Below, in pieces: positions 24,965 through 34,967 of a stretch of 50,195 nt of DNA. Positions within the stretch are counted from its first letter, which is position 1; each line of letters begins with the position of its first letter. A program made the translations under genes and the position numbers. The notes under the pieces are model-generated. The model had not been told where the DNA came from. It saw only the letters and a list, made by a program, of their open reading frames with translations, and did not search any database. This DNA is from a virus. The stretch covers positions 1 through 50,195 of IMG/VR virus record IMGVR_UViG_3300034072_000773; one strand, given 5' to 3'.

Positions 24965-25393
24965 ATGGACCCGATCACCGCCGTCTCCCTCGGTGCGAAG
25001 CTCAAGAGCTTCTTCTCCTCGAAATGGTTCTGGGCCGTCCTGCTGCTGATCTCAGTGGCGGGCGGGACCTACTGGTATCTCGATCAGAGCAAGGACGAGG
25101 CGGTCGCGGCGGCGGTTAAGGGTGCCGACACTGCTGCGACGATCCAGTCGCACGAGGCCAAGGCCGAGGTGGAGGCGCGGACCGCTCCGATCGAGACGCA
25201 ATACATCATCAAACGCGAGCAGACGATCAAGGATTACACCAATGTCCGCAACCAAGCAGCCGCCGCGCCGGCCGATGAGCGCAACGCTCAAGCCCCTCGC
25301 CTTATCATTGATACTCTCAATGAGCTTGACCGCCTGTATGGGGCGCGAGAACAACCGGCTGGGGTTCCTGACGCCGACGTTCCAGTCGGCTGA
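24965..25393 (+). CDS. Inner-membrane spanin (Rz-like)
   Basis: A 142-residue protein with one transmembrane segment near residues 21-39 (W-F-W-A-V-L-L-L-I-S-V-A-G-G). An Ala/Glu-rich, coiled-coil-like periplasmic part follows. It lies directly after the endolysin, and its 3' third overlaps a lipoprotein gene in the +1 frame. That is the arrangement of Rz/Rz1, which joins the inner and outer membranes for the last step of Gram-negative lysis. Sequence conservation in this family is low; the call rests on topology and context. Confidence 0.8.
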   Translation: MDPITAVSLGAKLKSFFSSKWFWAVLLLISVAGGTYWYLDQSKDEAVAAAVKGADTAATIQSHEAKAEVEARTAPIETQYIIKREQTIKDYTNVRNQAAAAPADERNAQAPRLIIDTLNELDRLYGAREQPAGVPDADVPVG

Positions 25394-25583
25394 ACTCGAA
25401 TGCCTCGGCCGCCCTCGCGGGCAGTTGCCGGTCACCGCCACCGTTGAACAGGTCAACGACCGGATCGTCGATATTGACGAAGCCGGTGAAGACTGCCGCC
25501 AGAAGCTCGCCCGTGCCCGAATGAAGGTCGAGGTCTTCAACGAGGTGGTCTCCGAAATGAACAAGAAAGCCAAGAAGGACTGA
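25275..25583 (+). CDS. Outer-membrane spanin lipoprotein (Rz1-like)
   Basis: A 102-residue lipoprotein overlapping the last 119 bases of the inner spanin in the +1 frame. I chose ATG 25275 because it gives a clean signal peptide, K-P-L-A-L-S-L-I-L-S-M, ending in the lipobox L-T-A-C with the lipidated Cys21. In-frame starts upstream would add a basic, non-signal stretch. The mature part is helical and ends K-K-A-K-K-D. It would sit in the outer membrane and bind the inner spanin across the periplasm, which also shows that the host is Gram-negative. Confidence 0.85.
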   Translation: MSATLKPLALSLILSMSLTACMGRENNRLGFLTPTFQSAELECLGRPRGQLPVTATVEQVNDRIVDIDEAGEDCRQKLARARMKVEVFNEVVSEMNKKAKKD

Positions 25584-25591
25584 TCCCCGAC

Positions 25592-28610
<3,019 letters not shown>

Positions 28611-28611
<1 letters not shown>

Positions 28612-28796
28612 TGGCCGTGAAGATTCCGATCAGCAACATCTCCTTCGATGTCGAAGGCGGGTATCTCGTGATTTTCCGGGTTGGTCCGAAGTGGATCATC
28701 GCCCCGTTCGATACGTTCGAGGAGGCGGAGAAGCACGCGGACTGGCTCGAAAGCAAGTGGACCGCCACGCAAATCCACATCTTGAGGAACACCTGA
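28611..28796 (+). CDS. Small hypothetical protein
   Basis: A 61-residue protein starting in a TGATG overlap with ligA. It has a strand-turn-strand N-terminus (V-E-G-G-Y-L-V-I-F-R-V) and a helix with F-D-T-F-E-E-A-E-K-H-A-D-W-L, which looks like a compact alpha/beta fold. No known family is recognised. It is coupled by a further TGATG to the next small gene, so it belongs to the ligase operon. Confidence 0.7.
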
Positions 28797-28999
28797 TGTA
28801 TCGGGTGCATCTGCAAGCGCGGTGGCCTCGCCGGTTCAACACATTGGCAGGTGCGATCACCTACATCCGCTGTATGGAACCGCTCTGGTATTATCTGGAC
28901 GAGTGGAAGGATGGCGAGTGGGTGTTCCTCGTCCGCAGCGACGAGAGTCGACTCCAGATTGCTCTACACGCTGATCCCGGAGAAGAGGACCGCACCTGA
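28796..28999 (+). CDS. Small hypothetical protein
   Basis: A 67-residue protein starting in a TGATG overlap. It has an Arg- and aromatic-rich N-terminus (R-V-H-L-Q-A-R-W-P-R-R-F-N-T) and W-Y-Y-L-D-E-W-K-D-G-E-W-V-F. The size and fold pattern resemble its 61-residue neighbour, so the pair could be distant duplicates. No function can be given. Its stop overlaps the regulator's start. Confidence 0.65.
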   Translation: MYRVHLQARWPRRFNTLAGAITYIRCMEPLWYYLDEWKDGEWVFLVRSDESRLQIALHADPGEEDRT

Positions 29000-29349
29000 T
29001 GAAAATGCGTGACAGCAACACCATAGGCGGACGCATCAGCGATCGCCGGCTTCGGATGGGAATGACTCAAGCTGAACTGGCTCAGCGTGTGGGCGTATCT
29101 CGTCCAGCCATAACAAGTTGGGAGGTAGGCACCGCTTACCCAAGCCGGAAACATACCCCCAGACTGGTCGAGGCACTTGGGGTCTCTGCTTTATTCATAG
29201 AGTGTGGCGATGAGGGAACCTCAACCTCTTCGATCCCACAGCTAGAGCGTCCTTTTGAACGAGCGATCGCCGCTATCCGGGATACGCGTTGGACAGCACA
29301 GGAGGCTATCGCGCTCAAAGCGCTCATAGATGTCAGCACGGCAGTATGA
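28999..29349 (+). CDS. XRE-family helix-turn-helix regulator (Cro/C1-type)
   Basis: A 116-residue protein with a clear HTH_3 domain at residues ~10-65 (R-R-L-R-M-G-M-T-Q-A-E-L-A-Q-R-V-G-V-S-R then I-T-S-W-E-V-G). It has a short C-terminal helical part with no peptidase domain. It would bind DNA as a dimer. It is embedded in the ligase operon through TGATGA overlaps, not placed divergently from the cI-like gene at 30353-31150 as in a lambda-type switch. It is one of two candidates for the protein that reads the window-wide 20-bp motif. Confidence 0.85.
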   Translation: MKMRDSNTIGGRISDRRLRMGMTQAELAQRVGVSRPAITSWEVGTAYPSRKHTPRLVEALGVSALFIECGDEGTSTSSIPQLERPFERAIAAIRDTRWTAQEAIALKALIDVSTAV

Positions 29350-29648
29350 GACTGACTGTTCGAGAGAAGCTGGTCCAGATGATCGCGGCCGAGCTTGCCG
29401 TCATGGGCATCCAGATGGAACCCTTCACTGGAGACGATCTGGTGCCCGTCACAGGCTATTGGAAGGCGCAGGACTGCTACCGGTGGGAAGCCGTCGGCCT
29501 GACCTTCCTGCACGCTGAGACAGGCAATCCGATGCGCCTGAGCCTGTCAAGCTGGGAGACGATGACGGACATCGTCCGATCCAAGGGCGTCAAGATCGAG
29601 CGGACCTATCGCGGCCTACCTTACGAGTTCGAAGCTCACTCCATCTGA
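29346..29648 (+). CDS. Hypothetical protein
   Basis: A 100-residue protein starting in the ATGA overlap with the regulator. It has an N-terminal helix (R-L-T-V-R-E-K-L-V-Q-M-I-A-A-E-L) followed by an alternating strand region with several Trp (G-Y-W, Y-R-W-E). I do not recognise the family. The tight coupling suggests co-expression with the regulator, although no shared function is implied. Confidence 0.65.
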   Translation: MRLTVREKLVQMIAAELAVMGIQMEPFTGDDLVPVTGYWKAQDCYRWEAVGLTFLHAETGNPMRLSLSSWETMTDIVRSKGVKIERTYRGLPYEFEAHSI

Positions 29649-29657
29649 GGAAACAGA

Positions 29658-30041
29658 ATGAAGCATATCAAGGACGTGCCCGTCAAAGGCGGGGCATGGG
29701 GCGTGGCCGCGCACAACGACCACCCGGACCATTTCTTCACCGGCTATGTGAACGGCTCGTGGCGAGCCAAGGGAGCCAACATGGCGTTGGGACGCAACGT
29801 CATCCTCGAAGGTGCGTTCGTGATCGAATCCATGTCGCGCGGTCAATCGGCCGCGAAGTTCCACGGGCACTTCAAGGATGCCCCGGACGTGAAGTATCTG
29901 ATGGGCGTTCGCGGCACCACCGATCTCCTCATGCTGGTGCAGGCCGGCCGGATGAAGGTAGGTGACGGTGCCTTCGAAGGCCAATGGACCTTCGCCAAGC
30001 AGGGCTGCGACATCCTCCTGACGCCGGTGAAGACGCAGTGA
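29658..30041 (+). CDS. Hypothetical protein
   Basis: A 127-residue protein with GAGGAAAC just before its ATG, a good ribosome site. It is rich in His and Gly near the N-terminus (A-A-H-N-D-H-P-D-H-F-F) and predicted to be mostly strands. The three His of H-N-D-H-P-D-H could bind a metal, but no family supports this. It is coupled by GTGA to the next gene. Confidence 0.65.
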   Translation: MKHIKDVPVKGGAWGVAAHNDHPDHFFTGYVNGSWRAKGANMALGRNVILEGAFVIESMSRGQSAAKFHGHFKDAPDVKYLMGVRGTTDLLMLVQAGRMKVGDGAFEGQWTFAKQGCDILLTPVKTQ

Positions 30042-30298
30042 TCCCGCGCTGTTATCCAGTCGTTAAGAAACGGCGGGTAGACGGCATGATCATGATGGTC
30101 ATGGCCGTTTTCATGGACAAGGATGAAGCCTACGCGTGGGCCGAGAATGCCAATGAATGGTATGGCGAGGATCACCCGCTCACGCCGCTCACCGTAGATA
30201 CATCCGACACGCTGTTCGAGCCACGTCCGTTCCCGGTAGAAGCCTTGCGACCCAAGGCTCCGCCAAAGCGGGATTTCACGCAGTGGCCATTCGAGTAA
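30038..30298 (+). CDS. Hypothetical protein, GTG start
   Basis: An 86-residue protein. The proposed start is GTG at 30038 in a GTGA overlap with the previous stop; internal ATGs further in are possible. It contains a Met-rich strand (M-I-M-M-V-M-A-V-F-M), a helix (D-E-A-Y-A-W-A-E-N-A-N-E-W-Y) and a Pro-rich end. Its architecture recalls the small protein at 28611. It is the last gene before the operon terminator, whose stem begins four bases after its stop. Confidence 0.6.
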   Translation: MIPRCYPVVKKRRVDGMIMMVMAVFMDKDEAYAWAENANEWYGEDHPLTPLTVDTSDTLFEPRPFPVEALRPKAPPKRDFTQWPFE

Positions 30299-30302
30299 AA
30301 AG

Positions 30303-30334
30303 AAAGCCCGGCGATCTCGCCGGGCTTTTATTTT
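30303..30334 (+). terminator. Bidirectional intrinsic terminator
   Basis: A perfect 11-bp stem, AAAGCCCGGCG / CGCCGGGCTTT (30303-30313 and 30318-30328), has an ATCT loop and is followed by TTTTATTTTA on the + strand. The - strand also ends in a T-rich run (CTTTCTTTTT). It lies between converging operons: the ligase operon ends at 30298 and the - strand regulator ends at 30353. Confidence 0.92.
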
Positions 30335-30352
30335 ACCGAAACGCCAAGAGGC

Positions 30353-31150
30353 TTAATTGTGGTTGAGGGTGGAGACCACCGCGCCGAGCACCTTGAGCTT
30401 GGAAAGCTGGACGTTGGAGCGCTTGCCCCGCGAGTCCTCAAGCTCGATCGTCGCCGACTTCGTCAGGCCGGCGTGCGCCCGGACGATTTCCATGCCGCCG
30501 ATAACCTCGATCAGATAGGTATCGTGGCTGGGCGAGATCGCGTCCGCGCTGGTGTCAGCGAAAATACGAGCACCGGCCCGCAGGTTGAATGCCGGGGCAT
30601 CGTGGTCCAGCACGAAAATCTTGAGATCGCGGACTTCGGCGACGAAGCTCTGTGCGAGCGTGCGTGGCATGGCGAAGGCACCGCTCACGAAACGACCGTC
30701 TCGGCCGAACGTGATCTCCTCGACGCTGACCGTATTCTCGGCCGCGTTGCCGTTCGGCGCGACCTTCACGCCGTGCTCACCAAAGGCGAGGAAGGATGGG
30801 GAGACCTTGAGCACCTTGGCCAGAATCTCGACGACGGCGATGGGCGGCTTGATGGTGTTCGCCTCGTAGGCGTTGATCGTGCCCCGGACCTTGTCGATCG
30901 CCTCGGCGAGCGTTTCCTGAGTCACTTCTTCCTTGAGACGGGCATAAGCCAGTCGGCCGCCAAGGGTGGAAAGATCGAGGCCGATGTCGGAGCCGATCAA
31001 ATCCGAGCGCCGCGCGAGGTGGCTGCTCTTGACCGCCTGCTTCGGCGGGGCCGGTGCGTCCGGCATGGTTTGAACCGATATGACACCCTTTCCGGGTGCA
31101 TTCTTATCGGTCGCAATGCTAAGCTTGGCACGTTCCTTCACTGTCGTCAT
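30353..31150 (-). CDS. cI-like repressor: HTH plus S24-like domain without active site
   Basis: A 265-residue protein with an excellent AGGAGG ribosome site. Residues ~1-60 are an extended N-terminal tail. Residues ~63-120 form an XRE HTH (L-A-Y-A-R-L-K-E-E-V-T-Q-E-T-L-A-E-A, N-A-Y-E-A-N). The C-terminal ~100 residues match an S24/LexA-like dimerisation fold (L-R-A-G-A-R-I-F-A-D-T-S...Y-L-I-E-V-I). The expected catalytic G-D-S-M position reads D-H-D-A-P, so self-cleavage seems unlikely. A motif copy lies in its promoter, suggesting autoregulation. It is the best candidate for the protein that binds the window-wide motif. Confidence 0.85.
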   Translation of the reverse strand: MTTVKERAKLSIATDKNAPGKGVISVQTMPDAPAPPKQAVKSSHLARRSDLIGSDIGLDLSTLGGRLAYARLKEEVTQETLAEAIDKVRGTINAYEANTIKPPIAVVEILAKVLKVSPSFLAFGEHGVKVAPNGNAAENTVSVEEITFGRDGRFVSGAFAMPRTLAQSFVAEVRDLKIFVLDHDAPAFNLRAGARIFADTSADAISPSHDTYLIEVIGGMEIVRAHAGLTKSATIELEDSRGKRSNVQLSKLKVLGAVVSTLNHN

Positions 31151-31182
31151 TTGTTGTCCTCCTGATTCGTTTCGGTGAACAC

Positions 31183-31225
31183 AAATTCAGGCAAAACCAA
31201 AACAGTGTCAAGCGAAAATAGCGGC
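31183..31225 (-). promoter_or_regulatory. Promoter motif before the cI-like gene
   Basis: On the - strand GCCGCTATTTTCGCTTGACA (31225 to 31206) matches 14 of 19 motif positions and keeps the full CTTGACA end. GAATTT lies 17 bp downstream (31188-31183) as a weak -10. The resulting leader would be about 26 bases and contains AGGAGG. Confidence 0.65.
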
Positions 31226-31245
31226 CCGCGCATATTGATTGCGCG

Positions 31246-31265
31246 ACCGCCATTCTCACAACAGG
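31246..31265 (+). promoter_or_regulatory. Half motif facing away from the cI-like promoter
   Basis: ACCGCCATTCTCACAACAGG keeps 13 of the first 14 motif positions but has no -35 box. No + strand gene follows, so it would be an operator or a relic, not a promoter. It lies 20 bp from the - strand copy in a back-to-back arrangement. Confidence 0.45.
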
Positions 31266-31289
31266 ACATATTTGAGGGGTTGCAGTAAC

Positions 31290-31553
31290 CTACGACTCGA
31301 AGACCGTCCAGTTTTGTGATACCTCTGTCCAGCCCCCGATACGAGTCCCTGTAGGTGCGGTCAAGCCGCAAACGCCCTCTGCGAGAAAAAGTTGCGGCAC
31401 GCTGTTCGTATTCGTGTTCGCGTAAAATTCTTGCCGCGTGGCGTCGTCAGTCAGGTCAAATTCCTGATAAGCAAACCCGCGCTTGCGAAGCTCGGCTTTC
31501 AGGAGGGAGCAGAAGGGACACCCTTCCTTGGAGTAGACGACGATGTCCTTCAT
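31290..31553 (-). CDS. Glutaredoxin
   Basis: An 87-residue glutaredoxin/NrdH-like protein with the redox motif C-P-F-C in Y-S-K-E-G-C-P-F-C-S-L-L-K and the family's S-V-P-Q-L-F and G-G-W-T-E segments. The start at 31553 overlaps the end of nrdB by four bases. It would pass electrons to the ribonucleotide reductase encoded just upstream. The stop is TAG, one of only two TAG codons found at gene ends or interruptions here. Confidence 0.9.
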   Translation of the reverse strand: MKDIVVYSKEGCPFCSLLKAELRKRGFAYQEFDLTDDATRQEFYANTNTNSVPQLFLAEGVCGLTAPTGTRIGGWTEVSQNWTVFES

Positions 31554-32575
31554 TTTGCTTCTCCAGCAATGAACTGTTTCAGCTTCGAAATGAAGCCCCA
31601 CGGCGTCTTGTCCCATCCGGTGATGCCGCCCTTCGAGTATTCGGTCGCCCGGCCCTCGAAGAAATTGGTGTGGGTGTGGGCGACCATCATCTCGTCGATC
31701 CACTCGAACGGATTTTCCTTCTGCCGGTAGATCGGCTTGAGGCCCAACTGAATCATGCGACGATCCGCCGTGTAGCGGATATATTTCTTGGTATCATCGG
31801 CAGTGATACCATCGATCTCGCCCATGGCGAACATCAGGTCGATGAACTTGTCTTCGAGGCCGACCATTTGTTTCGCGATGTTACGGATCGCGGTCTTGAG
31901 ATCGTCGGTCCACAGCTTCGGGTTCTCCTTGATCAGCGTGTGGAACAGCTTGATCATTGCCTCGACGTGGAGCGATTCATCACGCAGCGACCACTCGACG
32001 ATCGTGGACATGCCCTTCATCAGGCCCCGGCGCTTGAACGACAGTAGCACCGCGAAGCTGGAGAAAAGCTGCATCCCCTCCCCGAACGCGGAGAAGATCG
32101 CGAGATTGAGTGCGGCCTGTTCCAGCTTGGTGAACTTGGTGCCGTCGGCCTTCACCGAGTGGTCCGCGAACATATATTCGTGCTTCGCCGACATCGCCTC
32201 ATATTCAGCGAAGGCCGCGTAGTCCGACTCCGGCATCCCGACCGTGTCGATCAACTGCGAATAGGAGTGGACGTGGTTGCACTCGGCCGTCGCGAAGCAC
32301 GACAGCATCATACGGACCTCGGTCGGCTTGAACATCGGGATATAGAGGTCGTTGTAGCCGTGCAGGATGTCTTCATCACCCTTGGTGAAGAAGCGGAAAA
32401 GCTGCGTCAGGAGGTTGCGCTCCTTGTCGTTCAGCTTGACGTTCCAGTCATGAACATCTTCCTGCAACGGAACCTCGCTCGGCAACCAGTGCATCTTCTG
32501 CATTGCCTCATAGGCTTCAAATGCCCATGGATAGGCGAAAGGCTTGTAGGCTTTACTTGGCTTGAGCAGCGACAT
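31550..32575 (-). CDS. nrdB: Ribonucleotide reductase class Ia, small subunit
   Basis: A 341-residue beta subunit that holds the diiron-tyrosyl radical cofactor. Metal ligands are visible in E-C-N-H (with the radical Tyr at E+7, E-C-N-H-V-H-S-Y) and in E-W-S-L-R-D-E-S-L-H. The C-terminal region has the family's W-D-K-T-P-W-G. An HNH gene separates it from nrdA and overlaps its first 23 bases, so translation may be coupled to that gene or use its own GGAAAG site. Confidence 0.95.
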   Translation of the reverse strand: MSLLKPSKAYKPFAYPWAFEAYEAMQKMHWLPSEVPLQEDVHDWNVKLNDKERNLLTQLFRFFTKGDEDILHGYNDLYIPMFKPTEVRMMLSCFATAECNHVHSYSQLIDTVGMPESDYAAFAEYEAMSAKHEYMFADHSVKADGTKFTKLEQAALNLAIFSAFGEGMQLFSSFAVLLSFKRRGLMKGMSTIVEWSLRDESLHVEAMIKLFHTLIKENPKLWTDDLKTAIRNIAKQMVGLEDKFIDLMFAMGEIDGITADDTKKYIRYTADRRMIQLGLKPIYRQKENPFEWIDEMMVAHTHTNFFEGRATEYSKGGITGWDKTPWGFISKLKQFIAGEAK

Positions 32576-33053
32576 CTTTCCAAATCTTTCCTGAATTGAT
32601 CCGTGAAATTAGAGGACTCCCGACGCCGAACTCCGCCGCCAGTGTCTTTTGTTTTTCCCCTGAGAGTAGACGCCGCTTAATCTGAGCTACTTCTGCCTCT
32701 GAGAGTTTAGCTTGAGTGTGTTGTTCGCCTTTCAACGAAGCGAACCCTAATGTCCGTCCTTTTGACGCCTTGTCGTGCATATTGTCGGACCCGGTCCCAG
32801 CGAAGAGATGGGCGGGCCGGACACATTTTGGGTTATCGCACTGGTGACACGCTTGTAACTCACCAAGCGGCCCGGTAATACGTTCCAAGGCGAACCTATT
32901 GGCCCGCACCCGTCCCGGCTTTTCAGCGTCCCAGAAGATTCCGTAACCGTCTTTGTCGCACGCCCCGGTCCATTCCCAACAAGCGTCACCAACTGTGTAA
33001 CTTGCGTCAAACCGTTGGTCGTTGGTAAGGCCGCGCTGTCCTTGAAAGTGCAT
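32553..33053 (-). CDS. HNH homing endonuclease between nrdA and nrdB
   Basis: A 166-residue free-standing HNH nuclease. The motif is A-C-H-Q-C-D-N-P-K-C-V-R-P-A-H-L-F (His70, Asn74, His82) followed by D-N-M-H-D-K-A-S-K-G-R, a common phage HNH type. A helix-turn-helix tail (V-A-Q-I-K-R-R-L...L-A-A-E-F-G-V) likely contacts DNA. It lies between the two RNR genes and runs 23 bases past the nrdB start codon. Such genes cut intron- or gene-free alleles and spread by repair. Codon use is less GC-biased than its neighbours. Confidence 0.88.
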   Translation of the reverse strand: MHFQGQRGLTNDQRFDASYTVGDACWEWTGACDKDGYGIFWDAEKPGRVRANRFALERITGPLGELQACHQCDNPKCVRPAHLFAGTGSDNMHDKASKGRTLGFASLKGEQHTQAKLSEAEVAQIKRRLLSGEKQKTLAAEFGVGSPLISRINSGKIWKDVAAQAK

Positions 33054-33087
33054 AGCTATTCTTGGATGCCATAAATGGGTGAGGAAA

Positions 33088-33109
33088 GTGAGGGGTGGTT
33101 ACCCCTCAC
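33088..33109 (-). terminator. Hairpin over the nrdA stop codon
   Basis: GTGAGGGGT / ACCCCTCAC form a perfect 9-bp stem with a 4-base loop, covering the TAA stop of nrdA. On the - strand TTTCC follows, a poor T-run. It may reduce transcription into the HNH gene or protect the mRNA 3' end. Confidence 0.45.
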
Positions 33110-34856
33110 AACTCAGGCATCCTTCGTCTTGAGGAACAACCAGTTCGAATTGCTCGACCTTGGTGTTCATGTTCTCGGCCTTGTTCGGGGCCTTCGAACG
33201 GACGTAATACATCGACTTGGAACCGCCGGCCCATGCGGCGAAGTGTAGTTCCAGCATGTATTCGGCATCGACCTCGGCCGGCACCGACAGATTGAACGAG
33301 ATGCCCTGATCGACGAACGGCGTGCGATCGTTGTTCATCTCGACCGACAGAAGCTGGTTGGTCTCGAACGCGGTGAGGAAGACCAGCTTCTCCATCGCCG
33401 ACAGGAAGTCCAGATGCTGGACCGAACCGTCGTTGGCGAGGATGTCCTTCCAGACAGCGTCGGTGTTCTTGCTCTTGGTTTCGAGCAAGGCTTCCAGCGC
33501 CGGGTTCTTCACCTTGTGCGATCCCGACAGGGTCTTGTGGATGAAGATGTTCTCCGGGTATTGCTCGATCGACGGCGACACGTTCAGGAAGATCGACGAG
33601 GAGGCGTTCGGGGCCACGGCCATCTTGTGCGAGAAGCGCTCGCCGGTGCCTTCCATGTCCGGGGCCTCACCGCGCTCTGCGCCCAGCTTGATCGATGCGG
33701 CGTTCGTCTTCTTTTGCAGATGCTCGAACATCATCACATTGTAGCCGCGCGCCAGATCGGAACCCCACGCGATCCCCTTGTTCTGGAGATAGGTGTGCAG
33801 GCCCATCGCGCCGAGGCCGACCGAACGCTCGTTGATCGCCGACTTGACCGCGCGCCACAGTTCCTTGGGGGCCTGCTGAATGAACACGGTCAGGGTGTTG
33901 TCCAGCATCCGCATCAGGTCTTCGATGAAGGTCGGGTGATCCTTCCATTCGTCGTAGAGCGCGAGGTTGACCGACGACAGACAGCAGACCGCCGTGCGAT
34001 CCTGCGCCGTCGGCAGCATGATCTCGGTGCAAAGATTCGAGTGGTGGATTTTGAGGCCCTTGGCCTTCAACGGCGCGGGCATCGCGCGATTGGCCGTGTC
34101 CTTGAACAGGATGAACGGCTCGCCGGTCTGGTGACGGGTGTCCACGATCTTCCGCATCAGGCCACGCGCCGAAACGGTCTTGACCGTCTTGCCGGTCTTC
34201 GGGCTGACCAGATTCCAGTCCGCGTCCGCGATGCAGGCGGCCATGAATTCGTCGGTGATGTTGACGGCGTGGTGGAGGTTCAGCGCCTTGCGGTTGGCGT
34301 CGCCGCCCGACGGCTTGCGGAGTTCAAGGAACTCGTCGATGTCCGGGTGCGAGATGTCCAGATAGGCCGCATAGGAACCACGGCGCGTCTTGCCCTGCGA
34401 GAAGGCCAGCATGTAGCGATCGATGACGCAGACGAAGGGAATGCCGCCGCTCGACGCCGAACCCTTGCTGGTCGGCTCAGCGCCGCGCACAGCGATATAG
34501 CCGCCGACGCCACCACCGAGGCTGGACAGCCACGAGGTCTCTTCATAGTGCTGGTTGATGCCTTCACGGCTGTCAGCCATGTAGTTCAGGAAGCAGGAGA
34601 TCGGCAGACCGCGCTCGGTGCCGCCATTCGACAGCAGCGGGGTGGCGAACATGAACCAGCCGCGCGACACATAGTCATAGATGCGCTGGCCGTGGGCAAC
34701 GTCATCAGCGAAGGCAGCAGCGGCGCGGGCGAATGCCTGCTGCGGGCTGGTCTCGTTGCCGACGAGATAGCGATCTTTCAAGGTTTCGAGGGCTTGCGGG
34801 GTCAGACGGGCATCACGCCCGAGATCGATCACGATCTCGTTCGGGGAGATTGGCAT
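33099..34856 (-). CDS. nrdA: Ribonucleotide reductase class Ia, large subunit (no ATP cone)
   Basis: A 585-residue alpha subunit that reduces ribonucleoside diphosphates. Catalytic features are Cys88 (G-L-P-I-S-C-F), Asn274-Leu-Cys276-Thr-Glu278, and Cys291/Cys292, with the shuttle pair C-L-S-C in the last residues (C-L-S-C-E-G). The N-terminal ATP-cone is absent, which makes it much shorter than the 760-residue E. coli enzyme. Activity control by dATP is therefore probably lost, as in several phage enzymes. It is the first gene of its operon, behind its own motif site. Confidence 0.95.
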   Translation of the reverse strand: MPISPNEIVIDLGRDARLTPQALETLKDRYLVGNETSPQQAFARAAAAFADDVAHGQRIYDYVSRGWFMFATPLLSNGGTERGLPISCFLNYMADSREGINQHYEETSWLSSLGGGVGGYIAVRGAEPTSKGSASSGGIPFVCVIDRYMLAFSQGKTRRGSYAAYLDISHPDIDEFLELRKPSGGDANRKALNLHHAVNITDEFMAACIADADWNLVSPKTGKTVKTVSARGLMRKIVDTRHQTGEPFILFKDTANRAMPAPLKAKGLKIHHSNLCTEIMLPTAQDRTAVCCLSSVNLALYDEWKDHPTFIEDLMRMLDNTLTVFIQQAPKELWRAVKSAINERSVGLGAMGLHTYLQNKGIAWGSDLARGYNVMMFEHLQKKTNAASIKLGAERGEAPDMEGTGERFSHKMAVAPNASSSIFLNVSPSIEQYPENIFIHKTLSGSHKVKNPALEALLETKSKNTDAVWKDILANDGSVQHLDFLSAMEKLVFLTAFETNQLLSVEMNNDRTPFVDQGISFNLSVPAEVDAEYMLELHFAAWAGGSKSMYYVRSKAPNKAENMNTKVEQFELVVPQDEGCLSCEG

Positions 34857-34874
34857 AAATTTTTGGGGTCCGCT

Positions 34875-34917
34875 GGGTAGGAGGAAAACGGCCGCACAGT
34901 ATAGTTAAAATGGCGGT
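34875..34917 (-). promoter_or_regulatory. Promoter motif before nrdA
   Basis: ACCGCCATTTTAACTATACT on the - strand (34917 to 34898) matches 14 of 19 motif positions; TATACT replaces TTGACA. CTACCC follows 17 bp later (34880-34875). No good ribosome site precedes the ATG at 34856. Confidence 0.6.
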
Positions 34918-34967
34918 GGAAAGCAAGAAACTTAACTGTGCATCAGCGAGATAAAGTGCTTGACACG

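Noticed and set aside
31147-31289. Open frame after the TAG of glutaredoxin
   Set aside because: The frame stays open for about 46 codons, but it runs through the regulator promoter and motif copies and its residues do not resemble glutaredoxin, which is already full length. I take it as chance.
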